A stretch of DNA of 64,000 nucleotides, taken from contig JADNYV010000137.1 of the NCBI GenBank assembly GCA_015501055.1, positions 35,730-99,729 of the forward strand, given 5' to 3'. A program made the translations under genes and the position numbers. The notes below the pieces were generated by a model. It was not told where the DNA came from and ran no database searches. It saw nothing but the letters and a program-made list of their open reading frames with translations. Every line of letters begins with the position of its first letter. The stretch's first letter is position 1. Positions 54,699 through 64,000 of the stretch are shown here, in pieces. Source of the stretch: Mucidula mucida. Its lineage: Eukaryota; Basidiomycota; Agaricomycetes; Agaricales; Physalacriaceae.

Positions 54699-56119
54699 AT
54701 GGCGATTTTACTTGACCTTCCTGCGGAAGTGCTATGCCTCACACTTGATCATCTTCATGACGAGAATGTCTCTCTCAAAAATGTCTCCCTGACTGGCAAC
54801 AGGGCGCTGACAGCCGTCGCGCAAAACCTCATGCTGCGCGACTTGCGCATTTGCATCTCGTTCCCAGTCGACAAGGGCCATCGATTTCAGCCCACTTTCC
54901 GACGTATTTGCAACACTCCCGCCCTGCGCAACGCCGTGCGCTCCATCACCTTCAAATGTCGCTCCAACCTAGCCAATCTCGACCTTATGAACCTTCTTCA
55001 AAAAAACTTGGGCAAACTTAAGAGCGTGACGCATGTCCACATCGTCTGCAGCGCTCATTCTCATGCGAGTCACGACACCTGCGTCACCCCTACTCTGCTC
55101 ATTTCGGTCTTGCGCCTTCCCGCGCTGCACACGCTGGTTGTGGACAATTGCTTGATCGACCACTACGTTATCCCGGAATCCCTGTGCTCCCGTACTCTGA
55201 AAGTCCTCGTCCTCGACGCCTCTACGTCCAAACGAGTGCATTACCACACTCCCGACGCGCAGCTACCCTCTCTTCTCGATTATATGCCCGCAGTGAGCAT
55301 GATAGAAATGCGCGGTACAGAGTATCAATACGACGACGCTGTCATAGGATCTAAATCGTGCCTATCCAGTATACTCGAAAGGATAGTTCCGGGACCGAAA
55401 AACGATGGTCACACTCGTCAGCCGCGAACGCTCCACCTTGGGTGTAACTGTCATAATGCGTCTTGTCTCTATTCTAATGTCATTACACCTCTATCTGTGA
55501 GTGTGAGCTTATTTGTCTCCCTTTCTGCCCATAACCTTTCCCCCGTAGATTGCCTTGAAATCGTTCAAAGTGCTCGAAGAGCTTGTTTTCGAGAAAGTCG
55601 TCAAAGGCCGCCCACTGCACGCTGCTCAGCACTCCTTTATGGAGATTTCAGTAGCGGGTGGTGGAGTTCTCAAGAGGCTGTCTTTAAACCTTTGGAACTT
55701 AAATTATGGCGATGATACTACGTGGCTATGTGAAGCATTGCAGCGCCTATCCGTGCTGGAGGAGGTGACTCTCGAGTGCGATGGTACTGACGTACGTGCT
55801 CTTCATTTATGCACGTCGTCCAACTAATATCAAGCATGATTTCTCGTAGGAGGCCTTGATCGCCTGTATTGCCGAACATCCCTCGCTGCGATGTGTCTAC
55901 TTTGACGTCGCACCGTCGAAAGATGTGGATATAGTACAAGATCTCGCGCAGCGTATTGCTGGGCAGGCGCGTCGACTTACGTGTCTCGCGTGGGCGCCAG
56001 CGCATGTCATGGCCCAGATACATGACGATCATTCTGTTGAGATGAAGGTGTACGAGGAGCCTAGATGGTTGCAATTCAGAGGCGAAGATACAAAGTGGTG
56101 GGAGGAATGTCGGTTCTAG
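54699..56119 (+). CDS. F-box protein, 436 aa (copy 2)
   Basis: Three exons: 54699-55496, 55549-55791 and 55850-56119, an exact 437-codon frame. The F-box LLDLPAEVLCLTLDHLHDEN is at the N-terminus. Conserved blocks shared with copy 1 are NRALTAVAQNLMLRDLRI, HRFQPTFRRICNTPALRNAV, LDLMNLLQKNLGKLK, CLSSILERIVPGPKN, FKVLEELVFEK and DTKWWEECRF. An upstream in-frame ATG (54645) exists, but the start at 54699 matches the paralogue. It is likely a substrate receptor of an SCF ubiquitin ligase. Conservation between the copies, both with intact frames, argues that at least one is under selection. Confidence 0.92.
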
Positions 56120-57094
56120 TACATCGACGATTAAGAATGACCGGTTCTGTTTTTATGCTGTGTAATTTAAAACGTGAAGAGATGAGCACACAGCTTCCAT
56201 CACGCTTGCGCTCTTACATGAGGTTCGACCTGCGTCTACGCTCAGCTGTGGTGATTTCAACAGGATTTGTGACCTTCGCGAGTAGGTCTCCGCGGCTCGA
56301 AGAACTTTGATAGACGCTGACTCGCTTTGATCATAGAACCATCAAGACCGTGGACTCCCGAGTCCAGTCCAGAGTCTCTCGAGACTCGGGCGCACCAAGT
56401 GCCTCTTTAAGCGCGGCAGGATCAACACCGAGGAGATAGATATACGCACACAAATGGACAACGCGCGAATCGCATTTAATGTCTGCTCGCTACATCTTCC
56501 TCTTCTACCACTGCTCATGACTTCATGAGATTTCTAGCGACATATCAACGACACGATTACTCATCGACCTCAGAAACATGCGGATACGTCTCACATTGCG
56601 TGTTGAGGATATTTACGAAGGTCAGAAGACGACGCATCACATGTTGCGCACGATTATCGTCAAGGTCAGTACGGAAATCTCCAGTCCGGTCGATACTCAC
56701 TGTCCTGTTGTAGGTGGAAGGCTATAGAAGCGGAGGTGCGTATATCGATGGGGCAGACTGATAAGGACTCGGATTTTATGTAGACTGGGTGCTGTTGAAA
56801 TCGTGACAATGGGGGATCGTAAGTCTACCTACGAATTCCATAGGACGATGGTGTAAGTCATATTCGGGTTCGAGTTAGCTCACGCTGAAGACGCATGGTG
56901 AGGAAACAAGTGTCGCAGAACAAGAGCGGAGTCAAGCAAGTTATTCTATGCTACACAGGTTTCAGGAATTCAAATGTTTCTGCTATCGCTCCCTTCAGGC
57001 CAGATAATACGATCAAAGTAAGTAAAAAACGTGATACAGTGACAGATATGTGGTATCTATTTACAATGCGATGGGTATGCCATGAAATCAGGAA
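56120..57094. other. intergenic, convergent 3' ends
   Basis: No gene recognised between F-box copy 2 and the aminotransferase. Confidence 0.4.
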
Positions 57095-58826
57095 TCAGGT
57101 AAACCCTTTCAGCAGGGTATCTTTGGCTTCGTTACACAGTACAAGTAATGCATCGCCTAGTCGTTCAAAATCGCTCATCTGCGGTCAATTATGAGTAACG
57201 ATAAGATAAGGCAATGCGAGGACGCACATCGTTGAAAACCTGAGCACTACACCGCACCCAAAATGCATCGCCATGATAGAACGTCACGGCAAATACGTTG
57301 TATTGTTTCAGTAGACTCAGCTCCAAGAAATCGTTGACCTCTGTTTTCTTGTCCTTCGAAACTTTTGTCGGGAGTGGAAGCTTCACGTTTGTCTAGTCCA
57401 CAGGCCAATGTCAACCTAAGTCCCTCTTAAGGAAGGGAACACATACCATATTGAGCGTAAGCTGCGCATGGGGTGTCTCGTCCATGACGCGCGTATCGAA
57501 CATGCGTGCAAGGCGCCGCCCACCATCGATGGCAAGGCACCGACAGTAGTTGTTGATCTTTTCTTCGCCACCTAACCACGAGCGGAATTCCAGGCAGGTA
57601 GGGATGCAGAGGTAGGATGTAAAGTCGACGGCGCCGGGCCCTACGTATGATGATTTCAGCCCAACGAGAAAGAGTACGCAGAGAAAAGAGAGGAGGAACG
57701 CACATTCATGCTGCATAACGAAATTGGGCGCGGACGGACCGCCCGGAGGGTCCTTCGGTGAGACGTAGTTTGTTGAGGTGGGAATGGAGGTCTTGATGAG
57801 ATGTTGATTTCTTGGAGAAAAAATCGAAGGACATATAGCAGCGAATATGAATGAGAGACATACCGGAAGGGAACATACATAACGGCGGACCCTCGACGGG
57901 CAAAGAGCCACTTATGACAATTCTACGGATGCGAGATCAGCATTTCGCTCCCATTCGCATTCAGTAGACGCACAGAGATCCAAAAATCCGGCTTCACAGC
58001 CTCCAAATCAATATTTGGCTCCTGACCCAGCGAGTGTGCAGCGTCCACCAGCGTCATGACGCCCTCCGCGCGACAAATGGCGACCATCTCCTTCCAGGGC
58101 ATGTACGCTCCAGGGTTTGCGACCACCGAGTCGATAACCGCAAGGATCTTTGGTGTGCGTTCAGGCGGGGTGTCCCCGGAGACAGTCGCCATATTCTTTT
58201 TCAGGCCGGAGATGTGTGCACGGAAGGCATCGAGTATCGCCGCGTGTGTAGTGGGAAAAGAGAGCTTGAACATGGAGAGCATAGGATATGGGCGCGTGTC
58301 GGACACGTAAGTCAACACGCGGCTTGTTGAGAGCCATGTCGTTGAGGCTGTCGGGATCGATGTGAGTTTGGGAGTACGGGAAGCGAGGGAAGGACGTACT
58401 TTGAACGATGATATCTTCGGAGTTCCACTCGATATTCCGCATGATGGTATTTACCGCGGCAGTCGCGTTGGATACGAAAACGCATTCATCGGTATGCGCC
58501 CCGATGAGTTTGGCGATACGCTCCCTCGAGTCTACGAGCAGTGGCTTGAAGCTGAAACGGTGATACCTATCCGGATTCGCCTCAACCTTGTTTGATAGCT
58601 CACTGCAGAAACGCGTCACAGGCCGCGGCACGCAGCCATAGGAACCTTTCATACGCGACAGGCATCAGCGCAGAGTACCGCTAAACCTAGAAGCAAGAAG
58701 CGACTAACCGTTGTTCAGGTTCACATAGCCGGACTCGAGGGAAAAGTACTTGAGCATCGGATGCCCGAAATCGGGCGGCGGCTGCGTGCTGTCGTATAAT
58801 CCCGCATGCGCTATTTTGTAGTCCAT
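57095..58826 (-). CDS. class V aminotransferase (isopenicillin-N-epimerase-like)
   Basis: Multi-exon minus-strand gene starting MDYKIAHAGLYDSTQPPPDF at 58826 (a later in-frame ATG is less likely). Landmarks: ESGYVNLNNGSYGCVPRPVT, NPDRYHRFSFKPLLVDSRER, HTDECVFVSNATAAVNTIMR, then SDTRPYPMLSMFKLSFPTTH, ILAVIDSVVANPGAYMPWKE, VMTLVDAAHSLGQEPNIDLE (PLP-contacting Asp and His), DFWISNCHKWLFARRGSAVM with the Schiff-base Lys in NCHKW, GPGAVDFTSYLCIPTCLEFR, and at the end FAVTFYHGDAFWVRCSAQVFND followed by SDFERLGDALLVL. PLP enzyme of the CefD/LolT-like group; members act as epimerases, Cys desulfurases or lyases, so the substrate is not decided. No breaks were noticed. Confidence 0.88.
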
Positions 58827-61141
58827 ATTCCACGACTTGTGCCATTGATACGCCATCGGGGGGTTGGGGAGGCGTATCACTCCTCTTCGTGCCCTTATTT
58901 AAACGCTGTACGGGTCATCCCAAATGACATATATAACTGGGATATCGAGATTGATCGAATGTCAATATGGTCACGTGCCAGGAGAAACGGGCTTATGTCC
59001 TCGGAATCCTTGGTTTGCCCCCGGCCTGCTCATGTTTCCTGCCCATTGTGTCTCGTCATCGTATCAAATTAGCGCTCAATGGAGAAGTGGATTACCAGGG
59101 AAGCGCGGCAACCCGTAAATCTCGAATGGCTCCGAGAAGTTGGGTTCCGCGAAAGACGCATCGCTCGGTGCGTTGTACAGACTGTACTCCATAGAGGTGG
59201 CGGCGAAGGTGAGGACTTCGTGCTGACAACCGAGTGTGGGAGAGTAGATTGCGAACTGTTTCGAGTGATTTCGATAAGAAGACGCGAGGGTTGAACGCGT
59301 TATGTCACTTCTAACTAATGAACTGAGGTAAGTACGAGTCAGCTTTGGAGGACTTAGATCGCCCCCAAGAGCATGCACTTACAGTGTTACACTTGACCCT
59401 ACCATCAGAGAATAGACAGACTATCGGTCCCCCATCACGATTCAACAAGACGCTTGTCAGCGAGATAGAAACGACAACCACACATCAGACGTATGTGCGC
59501 ACTTACTGAGTCAACTATTGATGTGATTGCTCCATCCAATGAGAGTGGGGGAGAGAAATGAACTCGGTCGAAGCACAGCAAGGGCCGGTTGTTTACGCAG
59601 AGCAGGTTTTGCGCAGAATGCCGGATTCAAAGGAAGCTTGCGTCCGAGCAAGGCCATTCCCGCGAAGCGCAAGAACCTAGCCATCCGATAATAAACTGGC
59701 TGTTCACAGGGACCCTAGACTAACAGTTCAATTGATCATGTCCCACACTATGTCCTTGCAGAAATTCGGGCTCCCAGCAGAGCGCCCGGCTACATATGAG
59801 TCCGAGTGTAGAGGAGTCTACTATAAAACACTTGCCTGTATCTGTTCCTACAAAAGAGTATTATGTTGACTATGATTCAGCGAGAAGGATAAAGCACTGC
59901 GGGAATACTCCGGCACTGAAGTGATGTTGAGACGCGTATCCAGGGAAAGAGATCTTGACCCAGCAGCGGCCGGGCTGCATCAAGTGACCGTTTAAGTGTG
60001 CGCGGGCCTCTCCGTTGTCCTTTGATGTCCATCGCCTGTACCTGCCGGGACGATTCGAAGTTGCAAACACTTCGACCTCTATGCGCTACATACCGATGTG
60101 CATTCGGAGACTTGTGCGCTTCAACTTTGAATGTTCATGTCTATATTCAGCGGCTGGTTGTAAACCGAACAAGAGAGAAGGAGGCTTACGGACTGTTTCA
60201 GTCAAAATCACTAACGAAAGGTGCAGCGCAGAAGTGGACGCCACAACTCACCGAAGAACGCAGCCTGTCAACCCGGCCCCACATTCACTGATGTTGCCCA
60301 TAGATTGCACCGATATCACCAGTGATCTCAATCACCGAAATGAATAACGTCACCGTTTACGCACGTCGGTCCGTACTTACATCTGTCGCACTCATATTGG
60401 TCCCAGAGGCTTCTCAAAAGAAAAGTATACTCTTCATGTTGGGCTCCTACGGATTGAATGGCGGATGTGCGATATTGTTCTAGGATCTAAACGCCCTTTC
60501 AAAGATGCGCAATACGTCTCAGTCTAGCTTTATTCACCGAAAGGCGCCTATAGACGATATGATCAAAGGTGAGCCTTGTCGCCCTGTTGTTGACGGTACG
60601 TACCGCGTAGATAACGTGTACCATGGTCCCGATGACCAGCGCGTCAATTGAAGAGTTGAAGACCCGCCACCATATAAAGCCCGAGATACACGAAACGCTG
60701 AATATGTGATGTGGTGGTTCCTTCACGTGACTGTCAGCCGTAGAAGTGAACGAAAGCAAGGGTTCGTTCTAAAAGGAGGATAATGGTTTCGGCGGAAATG
60801 GTACGAAGTCGAGAGTTAAAGGACCAGGTGAGCATTAACTCGTGTTAGAAGCCAACAATATTTTGAACAGTCAAATTCGCACAAGGGATGACAGTAACTA
60901 AAGAATAGGCAGAACATGAAATACATTCAACAGCAAGAATATCAAGGTCTGCAGGGAACAATCAGGACATGCAACGGGACGGTTGACAATAAAGGAAAAG
61001 AAAGAAGCGCTCATATCTGGCCTCGTCGTATCGACATGCTGGCTGCACACAGAGGGGGCCAGCATTCCGAATAAATAACCACGACATTTATAATCATCGC
61101 TGTCGAGTAGAAGAAATTTCTCAATAACGCTCACCAGTAAC
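58827..61141. other. no supported gene
   Basis: Only short frames. A minus-strand frame at 60499-60759 (SSIDALVIGTMVHVIYAV) has membrane-like stretches that faintly recall fungal DUF6534 proteins but is too short to call. The left 200 bp is the aminotransferase promoter side. Confidence 0.35.
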
Positions 61142-61476
61142 TTAAGCCAAGGGACTAATTAGCCTAGGAACATAAAAATTATTTAGATCAATAAGGTAGC
61201 AAAGGCGAAAACGCACTTTATGAGAGAAGGCTGAGGGTTGCTACGCGTAAAGCCAACATAGATAATGAGCGGGATCCAGCCCCAGTGTACCGCAACCTGT
61301 TCAGCTAGGACATCAAAAAAAACGCGTCTAAAAGACGACGGAAAACGAACCCGGCCCAGCTCGACGGCTTTATTGATAATTTCCTGTAGAAGTCATCGTC
61401 GTGAGACAATGTTTAAAGCCCCAATATAGGGACAGGCGGTGCCGCGCACCTTGGTGTCTTCCGAGACGGAGGCCAT
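61142..61476 (-). CDS. tom7: Tom7, mitochondrial import receptor subunit, 53 aa
   Basis: A tiny four-exon gene easily missed by frame scanning. Exons are 61476-61450, 61383-61351, 61296-61217 and 61163-61142, totalling 162 bases with stop TAA. The product begins MASVSEDTKEIINKAVELGR, continues VAVHWGWIPLIIYVGFTRSN and ends PQPSLIKLISPLA. The HxGWIPxxxYxG block and the LxSPL C-terminus are diagnostic of Tom7, a single-span tail-anchored subunit of the TOM complex in the mitochondrial outer membrane that modulates complex assembly. All introns have GT/AG borders (donors GTGCGC, GTTCGT, GTGCGT). No lesion. Confidence 0.93.
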
Positions 61477-62003
61477 GGTGGTTCGGGAAAGAGACGTGAT
61501 GCCGGAAATAGGCCGCCATCACTCAGCACAGCCACTTACTGACAAGGTGCTTGCCGACCTGTAACTTCAATAAGCGTATTCACTAGACGTTGCTAATGTA
61601 GAGCATAGCTTCAAGGACGATCATCAACGCGACCAGCAACCAACCGAGTATGTCAATAAAAGGCTTTGACGCTAATGTGGAACCGCGCTTGAATAAGGAT
61701 GGCAGTCGGGAACACTTCCCTTAATTCTATTACCGCAGTGTCCCAATCACTGTGCTACTATCTTTCTGCTATGCCTCTATTTCTTACATGTAGATTTTCC
61801 TTGAGGTATCATCCCGCCCTAATAAATCAGATATCGAATTCGTGGATGACCTCGCTTACAACATGAAGTTGCCCTTGCCTCGACATAACTTGAAGCTACC
61901 CGCGCCATCTCTGCTCAAGAAGGATGACACATGTTCTGCTCTTCGAGACTACCTGGACTAGACTACCACTCCAAACTTTCGCTACATTGACGTCCAATCG
62001 TAC
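61477..62003. other. intergenic
   Basis: Between the Tom7 start and the 3' end of the acylaminoacyl-peptidase; no gene recognised. Confidence 0.4.
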
Positions 62004-64000
62004 TTATTCCGTAATTGAGGATCCCCTTGCATTCGCAAACCAATCCCTCGTGCTCTCCCAGGTGACTCTCGCAGCCTCGACGCCTTCAATCGGATGTCCC
62101 TCGCCGTCGAACCACATTAGGTCTACCTTACCCTTACCTTCTTCGTTCGACCCGGAGGTTCTTCCCTTCAATGCATGATAGAATCCTAGTCCCTGCTTCG
62201 GGTTCACTCTGTTATCCGAACCGCCTAAGAGGATGAGTACAGACGCCTGGACGTCCTGCACATAAGAAATGGGCGAAGCCGCCTGGAGGGCAGTGTACTG
62301 ATCCGCTGTGATGGTGTATGGGACCCTCTCCGAAGCGTTCTTGGGGAAGAACGGAAAACCAAACTCCTCAAAGTACCAGTCGGATATGTCCGTGCCCCAG
62401 GCGTCGCCTGCTGAGATGACGGGGTTCCGTAGGACAGCTGCAGTAGATATTGTCGGGAATCGGGCAACCACTGACGCGGGCGTGAGCATCAGGTCGAATA
62501 GAGGACGGATGTAACACGCACAATGAGCGCCCAAAAACCCGCCATGACTTCCTCCGGATATAAACAATTTACCTCTGCCTTCCTCAGCGATTCCCAAGGC
62601 GATAAGATACCGTACAGAAGCGATACAATCCTCGACGTCGAGAGTGCCACATTGCCCACGAAGCGCCTGTACATATCGTTCACCATAGCCGAGCGAACCG
62701 GTGTAGTTGGGAAGGGATATCGTGTCTACTGAAATCAGTCTTCTATGTGTAACAACGGACACAAGAACGCACATCCTTCCAAAGCGAGAGCGGTCGTTGC
62801 TGGTGTCCAAGACGTGGCCCATGTTGCGTGCGGCCCTCCATGAGGCATCGTTATGAGTGCATTCCTGACTTCATCCTTCGACTGGCGATGACGTAGAACA
62901 ATACTCTCTGTAGGATGTCGTTCTGGGGTTTTGATAATTTCCATGGTCAGCCTTGATAGCGCTTCGGATGCTACAATGAAGGTGTTATGTTAAATGCACG
63001 AGCTCTATTGGGTACCACGTCCACGTACCATCGCTCGAGATGACGGGGGAATCCAGAGTTCTCCACTCCACCTCCAAGCCTTCTTTGGAGGTCTGGATAA
63101 CGGCCCCAAGAATCAGCTCCGGCACGCTGATTAGAGAACTTCGAACGGCGGCGATATGCAAATTATCGGCCGCAAGAACTGTATAGCTGAAGTCGCTGCC
63201 ATCAGGAGTAATGTCGCTTACGGTAGAGTCGGTGGTGGAAATGGCGACGAGGCGCGACCTGGACCCCCAGGTCGTGTGCGTCACAACCCAATCGCCGTTT
63301 TCGACGAATGGGTACGCCGGTAAGGATGCACCAAGGAATAGACCTGGAAAGTTGTTCGAGTCCTTAGGATCCCAGACAGCCTCCGCGATGGGCTCTGATC
63401 GGCCAAGAAGATGGAGACTTGTGGACCCAGCATGCGCGCCACCCAGTGCGTTGGAGATACATATCGCTGCACCATTGGTGACACACGCGGCGAACGACAT
63501 GATATACTCGACGATGTAAGCTGCTCCCCAGTCAATGAGATGGGCGTTACTGTGGTATCCAAAGGGCTATCGAGTGTGAGCTTCCAGATTGCGGCTGGGC
63601 GGTTAAAGCAACCGAGTAAGCCCAAAGTTCGGTCATCAGATGTCCGATGATATCCAGTGGCGAGCAGGTTGGTACTTTGTGATCCTGAGCACTCCTGAAA
63701 GACGAATTGGCCAAACGATACAGCGTTGTCCGCGGCGGGAGTAACAAGCATTGACAGAGATGCTTCGCCGTTCCCCATAATGCGAAGAATGAATGGAGTA
63801 GGACGCTTTTTAGACGTCAGACCCTCCCCAAACGAAGGCGAGTACGCAAACTTGGAGACATCTTTCGGCGCATTTCTTCGGCGACATAGACGATAGCGTC
63901 TTCGGATGGAGAGAAGGAAAGGGATCCAAAGTACTCTGCTAGGCTATGAGACGAGTGACGAGGAGAGACTGAATCCCATACCATCGGCATAGAATTCTCC
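62004..64000 (-). CDS. acylaminoacyl-peptidase (S9C), partial, one frameshift
   Basis: Minus-strand gene whose 5' part lies beyond the right edge. The propeller part has PAAIWKLTLDSPLDTTVTPI, CISNALGGAHAGSTSLHLLG, FVENGDWVVTHTTWGSRSRL and TWTWYPIEL. The hydrolase domain has ALITMPHGGPHATWATSW, SLPNYTGSLGYGERYVQAL, KLFISGGSHGGFLGAH with the catalytic Ser, TAAVLRNPVISAGDAWGTDI, LILLGGSDNRVNPKQG (Asp) and WFDGEGHPIEGVEAAR (His). It removes N-acetylated or other blocked N-terminal residues from peptides in the cytosol. The intron near 62513-62468 rejoins GAH and VARFPTIS. Near 63458 the frame of RSPRVSP and that of NGAAICIS differ by one base, consistent with one A lost from CCAAATGG: sequencing error or a recent null. 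Confidence 0.9.

Noticed and set aside
60499..60759. Possible DUF6534-type membrane protein
   Set aside because: Only one short frame with weak resemblance; neighbouring exons could not be found.
1..64000. CRISPR arrays, bacterial operons, riboswitches
   Set aside because: No regularly spaced short repeats of CRISPR type; introns, tRNA structure and gene families are all nuclear fungal.

Overview
The window looks like nuclear DNA of a filamentous basidiomycete, most likely an Agaricomycete. Genes are split by many introns of about 45-60 bp. A Plavaka (CACTA-like) transposase and a Crypton-like tyrosine-recombinase relic of the kind common in mushroom-forming fungi are present. Small secreted and small hydrophobic protein genes of mushroom type occur beside ordinary fungal metabolic genes.

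Layout. 0-7.4 kb holds a hypothetical Ser/Pro-rich protein, a secreted Cys-rich protein with a Kex2-like site, one uncertain gene, a 77-residue stand-alone double-stranded-RNA-binding protein and a small Ile/Ala-rich hydrophobic protein. 7.4-33.15 kb is a stack of transposons inserted into one another. 33.5-45 kb holds an F-box/LRR-like gene, tRNA-Ala(AGC), an aldo/keto reductase, and relics of a cytochrome P450, a Ras-binding domain and a GH47 mannosidase. 45-50.5 kb holds a sedolisin peptidase and an EF-hand MscS channel. 50.5-53.3 kb holds a MITE and two inverted solo LTRs. 54.7-64 kb holds a second F-box copy facing the other way, a class V aminotransferase, a 53-residue Tom7 and an acylaminoacyl-peptidase running off the right edge.

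The transposon stack is the main result, and every layer is dated by its target-site duplication (TSD). From oldest to youngest: (1) a TA-flanked mariner-type MITE, halves at 7408-7517 and 33001-33151; (2) inside it a Plavaka element, 7518-33000, with 13-16 bp terminal inverted repeats; (3) inside the Plavaka transposase exon a hAT-like MITE, 19003-31907, 8-bp TSD GCCGCCAC; (4) inside that a solo Gypsy LTR, TSD GCATC; (5) inside that LTR a Copia element, 19563-31268, TSD AAGAT; (6) inside the Copia gag a full Gypsy chromovirus, 23780-30531, TSD TGAGC; (7) inside the Gypsy integrase a MITE of the layer-1 family, 25533-25776, TA TSD. The Plavaka element also encloses an XPG/GEN1-like nuclease gene with three C-terminal SUMO-interaction-like motifs and the recombinase relic, so it may be a gene-carrying transposon.

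Several genes that otherwise look intact (sedolisin, acylaminoacyl-peptidase, XPG) each carry a single-base frameshift. For two of them the missing base is in a short homopolymer, so base-calling error must be separated from real decay. Family assignments come from motif recognition by eye; no database search was possible.
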